64,000 nt of DNA from Pseudooceanicola nitratireducens. GTDB taxonomy: Bacteria; Pseudomonadota; Alphaproteobacteria; Rhodobacterales; Rhodobacteraceae. Below are positions 1 to 8,312 of this stretch, one piece after another. Below the pieces are notes generated by a model. It had not been told where the DNA came from, searched no databases, and saw nothing but the letters and a program-made list of their open reading frames with translations. How positions within the stretch are numbered: position 1 is the first letter of the stretch; the number at the start of each line of letters is the position of its first letter. Location: assembly GCF_900109195.1 (NCBI RefSeq), contig NZ_FNZG01000001.1, positions 62,001 to 126,000 on the forward strand, in the 5' to 3' direction. The translations under genes and the position numbers were made by a program.

Positions 1-1138
1 TTTCGCCCCGCCGCGCGTGTTCGAAACCCAGCTGACCAACGTCATGATCCGCATGGAAGACGCGGGCAAGCTGAAGAAATGGCTGTTCGACCGCTACATG
101 GCCCATGCCCGCAAGGTCGGCCCCGACCTTCTGGACGGCAAGCCGGTCAGCTTTGGCGACAAGCTGAAGTACAAGATGGGCGAGCTGTTCATCTACGGCC
201 CGCTGAAGAACACCCTTGGCCTGTCGCGCGTGCGTGTCGGCTATACGGCAGGTGAGGCGATCGGGCCCGAGATCTTCAGCTTCTACCGTTCGCTCGGGAT
301 CAACCTGAAACAGCTTTATGGCCAGACCGAAGCGGGGGTGTTCATCACCCAGCAACCCGATGGTGAGGTCCGCGCCGACACCGTGGGCGTGCCGTCCCCG
401 GGGGTCGAGGTGAAGATCGGCGAGACGGGCGAGGTGTTCTATCGCTCGCCCGGCGTCTTCGTCGAATACTACAAGAACCCCGAAAGCACGGCCTCGACCA
501 AGGATGCCGAAGGCTGGGTGGCCACCGGCGACGCGGGTTTCTTTGAACCCGACACCGGCCACCTGCGGATCATCGACCGTGCCAAGGACGTCGGCAAGAT
601 GGCCGACGGCAGCATGTTCGCGCCCAAGTATGTCGAGAACAAGCTGAAGTTCTATCCCAACATCCTCGAGGCCGTGGTCTTCGGCAACGGCCGCGACCGC
701 TGCACCGCCTTCATCAACATCGACCTTTCCGCTGTTGGCAACTGGGCCGAGCGGAACAACATCGCCTATTCCTCGTACCAGGAACTGGCGGGCCATCCGC
801 AGGTGCTGGAGACGATCCAGAAGCACGTGGAAGAGGTCAACGCATCCGTGGCCGAGGACGAGATGCTCTCGGGGTGTCAGATCCACCGCTTCCTTGTGCT
901 GCACAAGGAACTGGACGCCGACGACGGCGAAATGACCCGCACCCGCAAGGTCCGCCGCCGCATCATCGAAGAGAAATACGCCGATCTGATCAACGCGCTT
1001 TACGATGGGTCCGACACGGTCTCGACCAGGACCGAGGTGACCTACGAGGACGGGCGCAAGGGCTATATCTCGGCCACGCTGGATCTGCGCGACGCCAAGA
1101 TCGTGCCGGTTCGGACCAAGCCGATCGCGGCGGAATAA
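1..1138 (+). CDS. AMP-forming acyl-CoA synthetase, C-terminal part (5' end outside window)
   Basis: This is the last ~378 codons of an adenylate-forming ligase that activates a carboxylic acid to its acyl-CoA via acyl-AMP. The reading frame is open back to base 2, and the codons before the first possible start (GTG at 17) read FAPPR, which joins on to VFETQ as in long-chain acyl-CoA synthetases, so the gene starts upstream of the window. Counting from that GTG, visible core motifs are YGQTE (101-105), TGDAG (170-174) and DRAKD (187-191), followed by the mobile C-terminal domain. It ends 12 bp before the livG-type ATPase on the same strand and is probably co-transcribed with the ABC importer, so its substrate may be what that importer brings in. 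The exact acid cannot be read from sequence. Confidence 0.88.
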   Translation, partial: FAPPRVFETQLTNVMIRMEDAGKLKKWLFDRYMAHARKVGPDLLDGKPVSFGDKLKYKMGELFIYGPLKNTLGLSRVRVGYTAGEAIGPEIFSFYRSLGINLKQLYGQTEAGVFITQQPDGEVRADTVGVPSPGVEVKIGETGEVFYRSPGVFVEYYKNPESTASTKDAEGWVATGDAGFFEPDTGHLRIIDRAKDVGKMADGSMFAPKYVENKLKFYPNILEAVVFGNGRDRCTAFINIDLSAVGNWAERNNIAYSSYQELAGHPQVLETIQKHVEEVNASVAEDEMLSGCQIHRFLVLHKELDADDGEMTRTRKVRRRIIEEKYADLINALYDGSDTVSTRTEVTYEDGRKGYISATLDLRDAKIVPVRTKPIAAE

Positions 1139-1150
1139 GGGGGCAGGGAC

Positions 1151-1969
1151 ATGTTGGACCAGTCGGAAGGCTACATCACCGAAGACGGCCGCAAGATCGG
1201 CGGCGTGGTGATGGAAATGAAGAACATCACCCTGCGCTTCGGCGGCGTGGTGGCGATCAAGGACATCAGCTTTGACATCCGTCAGGGCGAGATCCGCGCC
1301 ATCATCGGGCCGAACGGGGCGGGCAAGTCCTCGATGCTGAACGTCATCTCGGGCTTCTACGTGCCGCAGGAGGGCGAGGTTCTGTACCACGGCAAGAAGC
1401 GCCCGCAGATGCGCCCCTATGAGGTCGCGCGCCAGGGCATCGCCCGGACCTTCCAGAACATCGCGCTGTTCGAAGGCATGACGGTTCTGGACAACGTCAT
1501 GACCGGCCGCCTGAACCACATGAAGACGGGCATGGCCGCCCAGGCGCTGTGGAAGGGCAAGGCCGAGCGCGAAGAGGTCGAGAACCGCGAAGTGGTCGAG
1601 AGGGTCATCGACTTTCTCGAAATCCAGAACATCCGCAAGACCCCGGTCGCGCGTCTGCCCTATGGCCTGAAGAAGCGGGTCGAACTGGCACGGGCGCTGG
1701 CGGCGGAACCGTCGCTTCTGCTGCTGGACGAACCCATGGCCGGCATGAACGTCGAGGAAAAAGAGGACATGTCCCGCTTTATCCTGGATGTGAACGACGA
1801 ATTCGGCACCACCATCGCCCTGATCGAACACGACATGGGCGTGGTGATGGATCTGTCCGACCGGGTGGTCGTGATGGACTACGGCAAGAAGATCGGGGAC
1901 GGCACACCGGACGAGGTGCGCAACAACCAGGACGTGATCGACGCCTACCTCGGTGTGGCCCACGACTAG
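1151..1969 (+). CDS. ABC transporter ATP-binding protein, LivG type
   Basis: Cytoplasmic ATPase of a branched-chain amino acid (HAAT) type importer, 272 aa. Walker A GPNGAGKSS is at 53-61, the signature region LPYGLKKRVELAR at 169-181 (a LivG-like variant of LSGGQ) and Walker B LLLLDEP at about 189-195, with the switch His in IEHDMG. An N-terminal extension of about 20 residues precedes the usual LivG start. It lies 12 bp after the acyl-CoA ligase and 156 bp before the LivH-type permease. LivG-type components also serve importers for amides, urea and aromatic or aliphatic acids, so the branched-chain label is a family name rather than a substrate call. Confidence 0.93.
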   Translation: MLDQSEGYITEDGRKIGGVVMEMKNITLRFGGVVAIKDISFDIRQGEIRAIIGPNGAGKSSMLNVISGFYVPQEGEVLYHGKKRPQMRPYEVARQGIARTFQNIALFEGMTVLDNVMTGRLNHMKTGMAAQALWKGKAEREEVENREVVERVIDFLEIQNIRKTPVARLPYGLKKRVELARALAAEPSLLLLDEPMAGMNVEEKEDMSRFILDVNDEFGTTIALIEHDMGVVMDLSDRVVVMDYGKKIGDGTPDEVRNNQDVIDAYLGVAHD

Positions 1970-2072
1970 GGCCCGGCGCATTTCGGGGGGCACGTCGGCA
2001 GGCGCTCGCCTGCGGCATCGCCCCTCCCGCCGTCCCGTGACGGCACCAAACAAAGGGCGCGACAGGCGTCGA

Positions 2073-2101
2073 GGGGCACCGGTGGAGGAGACCGGCACCC
2101 C
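2073..2101 (+). other. intercistronic hairpin upstream of livH-type gene
   Basis: GGGGCACCGGT (2073-2083) can pair with ACCGGCACCCC (2091-2101) around a 7-nt loop, with one internal CA/CA mismatch. A second palindrome, GCAGGCGCTCGCCTGC, lies just after livG at about 1999-2014. There is no U-tract, so these look like mRNA-stability or processing structures in the livG-livH gap rather than terminators. The Shine-Dalgarno GGGAGGAGA at 2112-2120 stays outside the stem. Confidence 0.4.
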
Positions 2102-2125
2102 GGGGATCAAAGGGAGGAGATAGAA

Positions 2126-3112
2126 GTGCCAGACCAGCTTCTATTCGGGATGGAAGTCTTTCTGAACGGCCTGATGGCCGGGGTGCTTTATGCCCTCGTC
2201 GCCCTGGGCTTCGTTCTGATCTACAAGGCCTCCGGCATCTTCAACTATGCCCAGGGCGTCATGGCGCTGTTTGCGGCGATGACCCTTGTGGGGATCATGG
2301 AGGGGCGGGTGCCCTTCTCGCATCTGATCAACGCGGTCTTCGGGTCGAACGTGCACCACTTTGGCTGGCACCTGCCCGCCGTGGTCGGCATCGTACTGAC
2401 CGTGGGCGTCATGGTCCTGCTGGCCTGGCTGGTCAACGCGCTGATCATGAAGCACCTGGTCAACCAGGAGCCGATCATCCTGTTCATGGCGACCATCGGG
2501 CTGGCCTATTTCATGGAAGGCCTGGGCGACCTGATGTGGGGCGCGGACATCAAGAAACTGGACGTGGGCCTGCCGCAGGGCATCAACGGCACCATCGACC
2601 AGATCACCTTTGACGCCTTTGGCTATGGCTTCTTCATCGACAACCTCGACATCTGGGCCACGATCATTGCCATCGTTCTGGTCGCCTCTCTCATGGTGTT
2701 TTCGCAATACACCAAGCAGGGCCGCGCCCTGCGGGCCGTGGCCGATGACCACCAGGCGGCGCTGTCGGTCGGCATTTCGCTGAACTTCATCTGGGTGCTG
2801 GTCTGGTCGATCGCGGGCTTCGTCGCCCTGGTCGCGGGCATCATGTGGGGTGCCAAGTCGGGCGTGCAGTTCTCTCTGTCGCTGATCGCGCTGAAGGCGC
2901 TGCCGGTTCTTATGCTCGGCGGCTTCACCTCGATCCCCGGCGCGATCGTCGGCGGGCTGATCATCGGTGTGGGCGAGAAGATGTTCGAATTCGCCATCGG
3001 CCCGATGGTCGGCGGCGCGACCGAGAACTGGTTCGCCTATGTCCTCGCTCTTCTCTTCCTCGTCTTCCGGCCGCAGGGCCTGTTCGGCGAGAAGATCATC
3101 GAGAGGGTGTGA
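2126..3112 (+). CDS. ABC transporter permease, LivH type
   Basis: Inner-membrane permease of the HAAT importer, 328 aa, hydrophobic throughout with about eight membrane segments. It begins at a GTG preceded by GGGAGGAGA at good spacing. The N-terminus (FLNGLMAGVLYALVALGF) and the KASGIFNYAQG segment are typical of LivH permeases, as is the cytoplasmic EAA-like loop (GRALRAVADDHQAA) that contacts the ATPases. The C-terminus FRPQGLFG is a family hallmark. The product would pair with the LivM-type permease at 3517-4593. Confidence 0.93.
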   Translation: MPDQLLFGMEVFLNGLMAGVLYALVALGFVLIYKASGIFNYAQGVMALFAAMTLVGIMEGRVPFSHLINAVFGSNVHHFGWHLPAVVGIVLTVGVMVLLAWLVNALIMKHLVNQEPIILFMATIGLAYFMEGLGDLMWGADIKKLDVGLPQGINGTIDQITFDAFGYGFFIDNLDIWATIIAIVLVASLMVFSQYTKQGRALRAVADDHQAALSVGISLNFIWVLVWSIAGFVALVAGIMWGAKSGVQFSLSLIALKALPVLMLGGFTSIPGAIVGGLIIGVGEKMFEFAIGPMVGGATENWFAYVLALLFLVFRPQGLFGEKIIERV

Positions 3113-3114
3113 CC

Positions 3115-3300
3115 ATGTGGGGATTTCCCGACGCTCATGCCGCCGCTGCCGACTATCCGCTGGATCCGCGGTCGCGGGACGGGCTGATCGCCGCGCTGAC
3201 CGCCGATGCACCGGCTGACCGTGCTGCGCCGTCCAAGGCCCCGGTGCACCGGTCGCATCACCAGGCACACCATGACGCCCTGGCCGAGGTGCGCGGATGA
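3115..3300 (+). CDS. small hypothetical protein, His/Ala-rich (61 aa)
   Basis: A 61-codon ORF starting two bases after the livH-type stop, with GAGAGGG just upstream as a possible ribosome site. Its last four bases (ATGA) overlap the start of the next small gene, which suggests translational coupling. The product is soluble-looking, begins MWGFPDAHAAAADYPLD, and has a basic histidine-rich end (HRSHHQAHHDAL). No known domain is recognised. Its position between two permease genes with coupled borders supports it being real, though it could be a spacer ORF. Confidence 0.5.
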   Translation: MWGFPDAHAAAADYPLDPRSRDGLIAALTADAPADRAAPSKAPVHRSHHQAHHDALAEVRG

Positions 3301-3515
3301 AGCAGCTGGCCACGCTCAACGTGATCGCCTGGTCGGTCTTCTGGGTCTTCGGCGCGCTTGCCGTGACCGAGGATCCGGGCAACGCGATGCGCATGTCGCT
3401 TTACGCGCTGACCGCCTTTGCCGGGCTTGCCCTTGGCATCCGGTCCTACCTGAAAATCTGCCGCTCCGGGGACAGCCGGGCCGGATCCATCACACTGACA
3501 CCGAACGAGGTCTGA
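3297..3515 (+). CDS. small membrane protein (72 aa) in ABC importer operon
   Basis: A 72-residue protein with two clear hydrophobic segments (about 6-26, NVIAWSVFWVFGALAV, and about 34-53, SLYALTAFAGLALGI) and a polar tail. Its ATG overlaps the preceding stop as ATGA, and the gene ends one base before the LivM-type ATG, so it is tightly embedded in the operon. I do not recognise a named family. An accessory or assembly role for the permease pair is inference from position only. Confidence 0.6.
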   Translation: MKQLATLNVIAWSVFWVFGALAVTEDPGNAMRMSLYALTAFAGLALGIRSYLKICRSGDSRAGSITLTPNEV

Positions 3516-3516
3516 C

Positions 3517-4593
3517 ATGTTTTACCGCGAAGCAGGTGAGTTCAAGACATCCTACGTCGACGACAACCAGACCTTTCCGATCCGGTTCGACCGCTGGCGC
3601 TATTACGCCGTGCTGGCGGTGGCCTTCTTGGTCGTGCCGTTCTTCATCAACGACTACTGGGCCAATGCGGTTCTGCTGCCCTTCCTGATCTATTCGATCG
3701 CGGCCATCGGGCTGAACATCCTTGTGGGCTACTGCGGTCAGGTGTCCCTGGGCACCGGCGGTTTCATGGCCGTGGGGGCCTATGCCACCTACAAGCTGAT
3801 GACCGCCTTCCCCGAGGTGAACCTGTTCTTCCACGTGCTTCTGGCGGGCGGGATCACCGCGATCGTCGGCGTGCTGTTCGGTCTGCCGTCGCTGCGGATC
3901 AAGGGGTTCTACCTGGCGGTGGCGACCCTGGCGGCGCAGTTCTTTCTGGTCTGGCTCTTCAACCGGGTGCCGTGGTTCTACAACTACTCGGCCTCGGGGC
4001 AGATCAACGCGCCCGAACGCACCCTGTTCGGACATGCGATTTCAGGTCCGGCGTCGGAGCCCTGGGCCGTGTACCTCTTCTGCCTGGTCTTCACCGTCGG
4101 CTCGGCGATCATCGCGCGCAACCTGACGCGCGGCACCCAGGGGCGGAAGTGGATGGCGATCCGCGACATGGACATCGCGGCTGAGATCATCGGCGTGAAC
4201 CCCCTGACCTCGAAGCTGACCGCCTTTGCCGTGTCGTCCTTCTTCGTGGGCATCGCCGGGGCTCTGTTCTTCGCGGTCTACCTGGGCGCGGTCGAAGTGG
4301 GCGAGGTCTATGGCATCAACAAGTCGTTCCTGGTGCTTTTCATGATCATCATCGGCGGGCTGGGGTCGATCTTCGGCAGCTTTGCCGGCGCGGCCTTCCT
4401 GGTCCTGCTGCCGGTCTTCCTGAAGAACCTTCTGGTCGGCACCCTGGGCTGGCCCACGGACCTGGCGGCGCATCTGGAACTGATGATCGTCGGCCTGCTG
4501 ATCATCGTCTTCCTGATCGCGGAACCGCATGGCATCGCCCAGCTGTGGCGCGTCACGAAAGAGAAACTACGGCTCTGGCCCTTCCCGCACTGA
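3517..4593 (+). CDS. ABC transporter permease, LivM type
   Basis: The second inner-membrane permease of the importer, 358 aa, with an N-terminal cytoplasmic extension of about 30 residues before the first membrane span. The LivM hallmark region NILVGYCGQVSLGTGGFMAVGAYA is present, and the EAA loop reads RGTQGRKWMAIRDMDIAAE. The C-terminal motif LIVFLIAEPHGIAQLWR is also typical. A GAGG overlapping the previous gene's end serves as ribosome site. It should form the heterodimeric channel with the LivH-type protein. Confidence 0.93.
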   Translation: MFYREAGEFKTSYVDDNQTFPIRFDRWRYYAVLAVAFLVVPFFINDYWANAVLLPFLIYSIAAIGLNILVGYCGQVSLGTGGFMAVGAYATYKLMTAFPEVNLFFHVLLAGGITAIVGVLFGLPSLRIKGFYLAVATLAAQFFLVWLFNRVPWFYNYSASGQINAPERTLFGHAISGPASEPWAVYLFCLVFTVGSAIIARNLTRGTQGRKWMAIRDMDIAAEIIGVNPLTSKLTAFAVSSFFVGIAGALFFAVYLGAVEVGEVYGINKSFLVLFMIIIGGLGSIFGSFAGAAFLVLLPVFLKNLLVGTLGWPTDLAAHLELMIVGLLIIVFLIAEPHGIAQLWRVTKEKLRLWPFPH

Positions 4594-4681
4594 CGCGGCG
4601 GGCCAGTCCCAAAACGACCGGGGGAGAGGAGCCCCCGGCGCACCCGAAACCATCGGAGATATCAAGGGAGGAACCTTACCG

Positions 4682-5968
4682 ATGAAAACCAAGACCCTGA
4701 TCACCGCAGCAGCTGCCGTGATGATGGCCGCAGCACCGGCGATGGCGGACCTGTTTGTCCCGTCGCTGACCTACCGCTCCGGTCCCTATGCGGCAAACGG
4801 CATCCCGACCGCGGATGGCTACAAGGACTACTTCACCCTCCTGAACGAACGCGATGGCGGCATCGGCGGCGTGAAGGTCGAATTCGAGGAATGCGAAACC
4901 GGCTACAACACCGAAAAGGGTGTGGAATGCTACGAGGCGCTGAAATCGAAGAGCCCGCTGGCGATCCATCCCTGGTCCACCGGCATCACCTATCAGCTGA
5001 TCCCCAAGGCGACCGCCGACGGCATCCCCGTACATTCGGTCGGCTATGGCCGGACCTCGGCCAAGAACGGCGAAGTCTTCCGTTGGGTCTTTAACTACCC
5101 GGCGAACTACTGGGATGGCGCATCGGTCGCGATCAGCCACATCCTGGACCAGGAAGGCGGCGACCTGAGCGGCAAGAAGGTCGCGCTGGTCTACCACAAC
5201 TCGGCCTTCGGCAAGGAACCGATCCGCACCCTGGAAGAGCTGGGCAAGATCCACGGCTATGAACTGAGCCTGCTGCCCGTCGACCACCCCGGTCAGGAGC
5301 AGAAGTCCCAGTGGCTGCAGATCCGCCGCGAGCGTCCCGACTATGTCATCATGTGGGGCTGGGGCGTGATGAACCAGGTCGCCATCCAGGAAGCCGTGAA
5401 CATCCGCTTCCCGATGGACCATTTCATCGGCATCTGGTGGTCCGGGTCTGAAAACGACGTGAAGCCCGCCGGTGACGGGGCCAACGGCTACAAGGCGCTG
5501 ACCTTCAACGGCCTGGAAAAGGACTATCCGATCTTCGACGACATCCAGAAACATGTCGTGGACAAGGGTCTGGCCGCAGGTGCGGGTGACCAGATCGGCA
5601 CCGTGCTTTACATGCGGGGTCTCTATTCCGCGCTGATGACCGCCGAGGCGATCAAGAAGGCGCAGGAAATCCACGGAACCCCGGATGTGACCCCCGCCAT
5701 GGTGCGTGACGGCTACGAGGCCCTGGACATCACCCAGGAAACCTATGCCGCGCTTGGCCTGCCGGGCTTTGGTCCCGACATCCAGGGGTCGTGCCAGAAC
5801 CACGGTGGTCAGGGCCTGGGTGCCGTGTCCCAGTGGGATGCCGCCGCCGGTCAGTTCAAGCTGATCACCGACTACATCCAGTCCAACCAGGACGTGATTG
5901 CGCCGCTGATCGCCGCGGATTCCGAGGCCTTCGCCGCGGAAAACAACATCACGCCGAACTGCGACTGA
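4682..5968 (+). CDS. ABC transporter periplasmic substrate-binding protein, LivK type
   Basis: Periplasmic ligand-binding protein of the same importer, 428 aa. The ATG at 4682 was chosen because AAGGGAGG lies 8-14 bases upstream and it opens a clean Sec signal peptide (MKTKTLITAAAAVMMAAAPAMA, cleavage after AMA). The longer in-frame upstream start would add a basic non-signal leader. The mature part is a type I periplasmic-binding fold that begins LFVPSLTYRSGPYAANG and is nearer to the amide/urea/aromatic-acid branch than to classical LivK in length. It lies between the permease and the second ATPase. Confidence 0.92.
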   Translation: MKTKTLITAAAAVMMAAAPAMADLFVPSLTYRSGPYAANGIPTADGYKDYFTLLNERDGGIGGVKVEFEECETGYNTEKGVECYEALKSKSPLAIHPWSTGITYQLIPKATADGIPVHSVGYGRTSAKNGEVFRWVFNYPANYWDGASVAISHILDQEGGDLSGKKVALVYHNSAFGKEPIRTLEELGKIHGYELSLLPVDHPGQEQKSQWLQIRRERPDYVIMWGWGVMNQVAIQEAVNIRFPMDHFIGIWWSGSENDVKPAGDGANGYKALTFNGLEKDYPIFDDIQKHVVDKGLAAGAGDQIGTVLYMRGLYSALMTAEAIKKAQEIHGTPDVTPAMVRDGYEALDITQETYAALGLPGFGPDIQGSCQNHGGQGLGAVSQWDAAAGQFKLITDYIQSNQDVIAPLIAADSEAFAAENNITPNCD

Positions 5969-6054
5969 TCTGAACCCCTGATCTGAAATCCGCCCCGGCC
6001 GGGCCCAACCGGCCGGGGCACCCCAAACGCCCTTTTGCAAGAGGATCGCCCCAG

Positions 6055-6879
6055 ATGCTGGATGCTGGACAAACCCAGGAAAAGCTCCTTGAGGTCAATA
6101 ATATCGAGGTCATCTACAACCACGTGATCCTCGTGCTGAAAGGCGTGTCCCTTTCCGTTCCCAAGGGGGGCATCACGGCCCTTCTGGGCGGCAATGGCGC
6201 CGGCAAGACAACCACCCTGAAGGCGGTGTCGAACCTGCTGCATTCCGAACGCGGAGAGGTCACCAAGGGCACGATCACCTATCGCGGTGAACGCGTCGCC
6301 CATCTGGATCCCGCCGCCCTGGTCAAGAAGGGTGTCATCCAGGTGATGGAGGGCCGTCATTGCTTCGAACACCTCACGGTCGAGGAAAACCTGCTGACCG
6401 GGTCCTATACCCGCGGGGCGTCAAAGGCGGATATCGATGCCGACCTGGACATGGTCTACACCTATTTCCCGCGCCTCAAGGAACGGCGGAAATCCCAGGC
6501 CGGCTATACCTCGGGCGGGGAACAGCAGATGGTCGCCATCGGTCGCGCCATCATGTCCCGTCCCGAAACCGTGCTGCTGGACGAACCCTCGATGGGTCTG
6601 GCCCCGCAGCTGGTGGAACAGATCTTCGGCATCGTGAAGGACCTGAACGAAAAGGAAGGGCTGACCTTCCTGCTGGCCGAGCAGAACACCAACGTCGCCC
6701 TGCGCTTTGCCCATTACGGGTATATCCTGGAATCCGGGCGCATCGTGATGGATGGCCCCGCGGCGGAACTGCGCGAAAACCCCGACGTGAAGGAATTCTA
6801 CCTGGGCATGTCGGATGAGGGGCGCAAATCCTTCCGCGATGTCCGGTCCTACCGTCGCCGCAAGCGCTGGCTGTCCTGA
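6055..6879 (+). CDS. ABC transporter ATP-binding protein, LivF type
   Basis: Second ATPase of the importer, 274 aa. Walker A GGNGAGKTT is at 45-53, signature TSGGEQQ at 152-158 and Walker B TVLLDEP at 172-178, with Q-loop VIQVMEGR and the switch region LAEQN. The C-terminal extension of about 30 residues beyond the usual LivF end is rich in Arg and Lys (RSYRRRKRW). AGAGGA precedes the ATG. With the other components it completes the F-G-H-M-binding protein set. Confidence 0.93.
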   Translation: MLDAGQTQEKLLEVNNIEVIYNHVILVLKGVSLSVPKGGITALLGGNGAGKTTTLKAVSNLLHSERGEVTKGTITYRGERVAHLDPAALVKKGVIQVMEGRHCFEHLTVEENLLTGSYTRGASKADIDADLDMVYTYFPRLKERRKSQAGYTSGGEQQMVAIGRAIMSRPETVLLDEPSMGLAPQLVEQIFGIVKDLNEKEGLTFLLAEQNTNVALRFAHYGYILESGRIVMDGPAAELRENPDVKEFYLGMSDEGRKSFRDVRSYRRRKRWLS

Positions 6880-6956
6880 ACGTCGGCCTGACAGCACCCA
6901 CAGCTCAAGACCCCGCAACGACCCCAAAGAGGGCAGCAAAGAAGGGATCGCCTCTG

Positions 6957-8174
6957 ATGACACATTTCGACACGCTGGAAACCCGCTCGGCGGATGAACG
7001 CGAACAGGCGCTGGCGGGCGATCTGTCGCGCCAGGTGGCCGCCGCCCAGGCCCTGCCGGGCTATGCCGGATCGCTGTCGGGGGTGGACGCCGGGGCGATC
7101 ACATCCATCGCGGACCTGGCCCGGCTGCCGGTGCTGCGCAAATCCGACCTGGGCGCGGCGCAGAAGGCGCAGCCGCCCTTTGGCGGGCTGACCACGCTGC
7201 CCGTGGGCGGTTTTGCCCATGTCTTCCAGTCCCCCGGTCCGATCTATGAACCGGGCGGGGCCGGGCATGACTGGTGGCGCATGGGGCGCTTCCTGCATGC
7301 TGCGGGCATCGGCAAGGGCGACATCGTGCAGAACTGCTTTGGCTATCACCTGACGCCCGCCGGCATGATCTTTGAAAACGGCGCGCGGGCCGTGGGGGCT
7401 GCCGTACTGCCCGCCGGCACCGGCCAGACCGAACTTCAGGCCCAGGCGGCGCATGACATCGGCTGCACCGCCTATGCCGGCACGCCCGATTACCTCAAGG
7501 TGATCCTCGACAAGGCCGAGGAGATGGGCCTGCCGCTGAAGATCACCCGCGCGGTGGTCGGGGGCGGGGCGCTGTTCCCGTCGCTGCGCCAGGAATACGC
7601 CGACCGGGGCATTGCCTGCCTGCAAAGCTATGCCACCGCCGATCTGGGCAATATCGCCTATGAATCCCCCGCGATGGAGGGGATGATCGTCGACGAAGGC
7701 GTCATTGTCGAAATCGTCACCCCCGGCACCGGCGATCCCGTCGCCCCCGGCCAGGTGGGCGAGGTCGTGGTCACGACCCTGAACCCCGATTATCCGCTGA
7801 TCCGCTTTGCCACTGGCGATCTGTCGGCCGTGCTGCCGGGCATCAGCCCCTGTGGCCGCACCAACATGCGGATCAAGGGCTGGATGGGCCGCGCCGACCA
7901 GACCACCAAGATCAAGGGCATGTTCGTGCGCCCCGAACAGGTGGCCCAGCTGGTCGCCAAGCATTCCGACATCCACCGCGCCCGCGTCCTGGCGCAGCGC
8001 GAAGGCGAACGCGACGTGATGGTCGTCCAGGTCGAGGCCGAGGGCGGCGATGGCACCGCCTATGAGACATCCGTGGCCGATCTTCTGAAACTAAAAGGCC
8101 GCGTCGAAGTTGTGCCTGTAGGATCGCTGCCGAACGACGGCAAGGTGATCGAGGATCAGCGGACCTACGACTGA
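6957..8174 (+). CDS. phenylacetate-CoA ligase family AMP-forming ligase (PaaK-like)
   Basis: A 405-aa member of the compact phenylacetate-CoA ligase branch of adenylating enzymes, which form an aryl- or acyl-CoA from the free acid, ATP and CoA. Visible features are the early substrate-side region LPVLRKSDLG, the adenylation core with QSYATADLGNIAYE, and the C-terminal RFATGDLS...RIKGWMGRADQTTKIKGMFV block that forms the lid. The usual early Ser/Thr/Gly-rich phosphate loop is weak (HVFQSPGPIYEPGG), so the substrate may differ from phenylacetate. It starts 77 bp after the LivF-type gene and closes the ligase-transporter-ligase arrangement. Confidence 0.85.
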   Translation: MTHFDTLETRSADEREQALAGDLSRQVAAAQALPGYAGSLSGVDAGAITSIADLARLPVLRKSDLGAAQKAQPPFGGLTTLPVGGFAHVFQSPGPIYEPGGAGHDWWRMGRFLHAAGIGKGDIVQNCFGYHLTPAGMIFENGARAVGAAVLPAGTGQTELQAQAAHDIGCTAYAGTPDYLKVILDKAEEMGLPLKITRAVVGGGALFPSLRQEYADRGIACLQSYATADLGNIAYESPAMEGMIVDEGVIVEIVTPGTGDPVAPGQVGEVVVTTLNPDYPLIRFATGDLSAVLPGISPCGRTNMRIKGWMGRADQTTKIKGMFVRPEQVAQLVAKHSDIHRARVLAQREGERDVMVVQVEAEGGDGTAYETSVADLLKLKGRVEVVPVGSLPNDGKVIEDQRTYD

Positions 8175-8280
8175 TCCCGCCTTTGTCCGGGTCTTCCGGG
8201 CAGGTCATGGACGGGTTTAAAGGAAAAGAATCTGCGCCCTTGCGGCGCAGACACTTGGAACCTGTGCCGCGATGGTGTGT

Positions 8281-8304
8281 TGTCCCTTGAAGACAAAAGG
8301 GACA
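8281..8304 (+). promoter_or_regulatory. SD-sequestering hairpin ahead of the large MscS gene
   Basis: TGTCCCTT (8281-8288) is a perfect 8-bp complement of AAGGGACA (8297-8304) across an 8-nt loop. The 3' arm contains the AAGGGA Shine-Dalgarno of the ATG at 8313, so the folded mRNA would hide the ribosome site. A second hairpin, CTGCGCC with GGCGCAG, lies about 40 bases upstream (about 8232-8250). A translational switch is inference; the complementarity is seen directly. Confidence 0.45.
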
Positions 8305-8312
8305 GACCACGT

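Noticed and set aside
2141-3394. 417-codon minus-strand open frame across the livH-type gene
   Set aside because: Shadow of a membrane-protein gene; composition rich in Asp, Arg and His with no motif, and the sense frame is a clear LivH permease.
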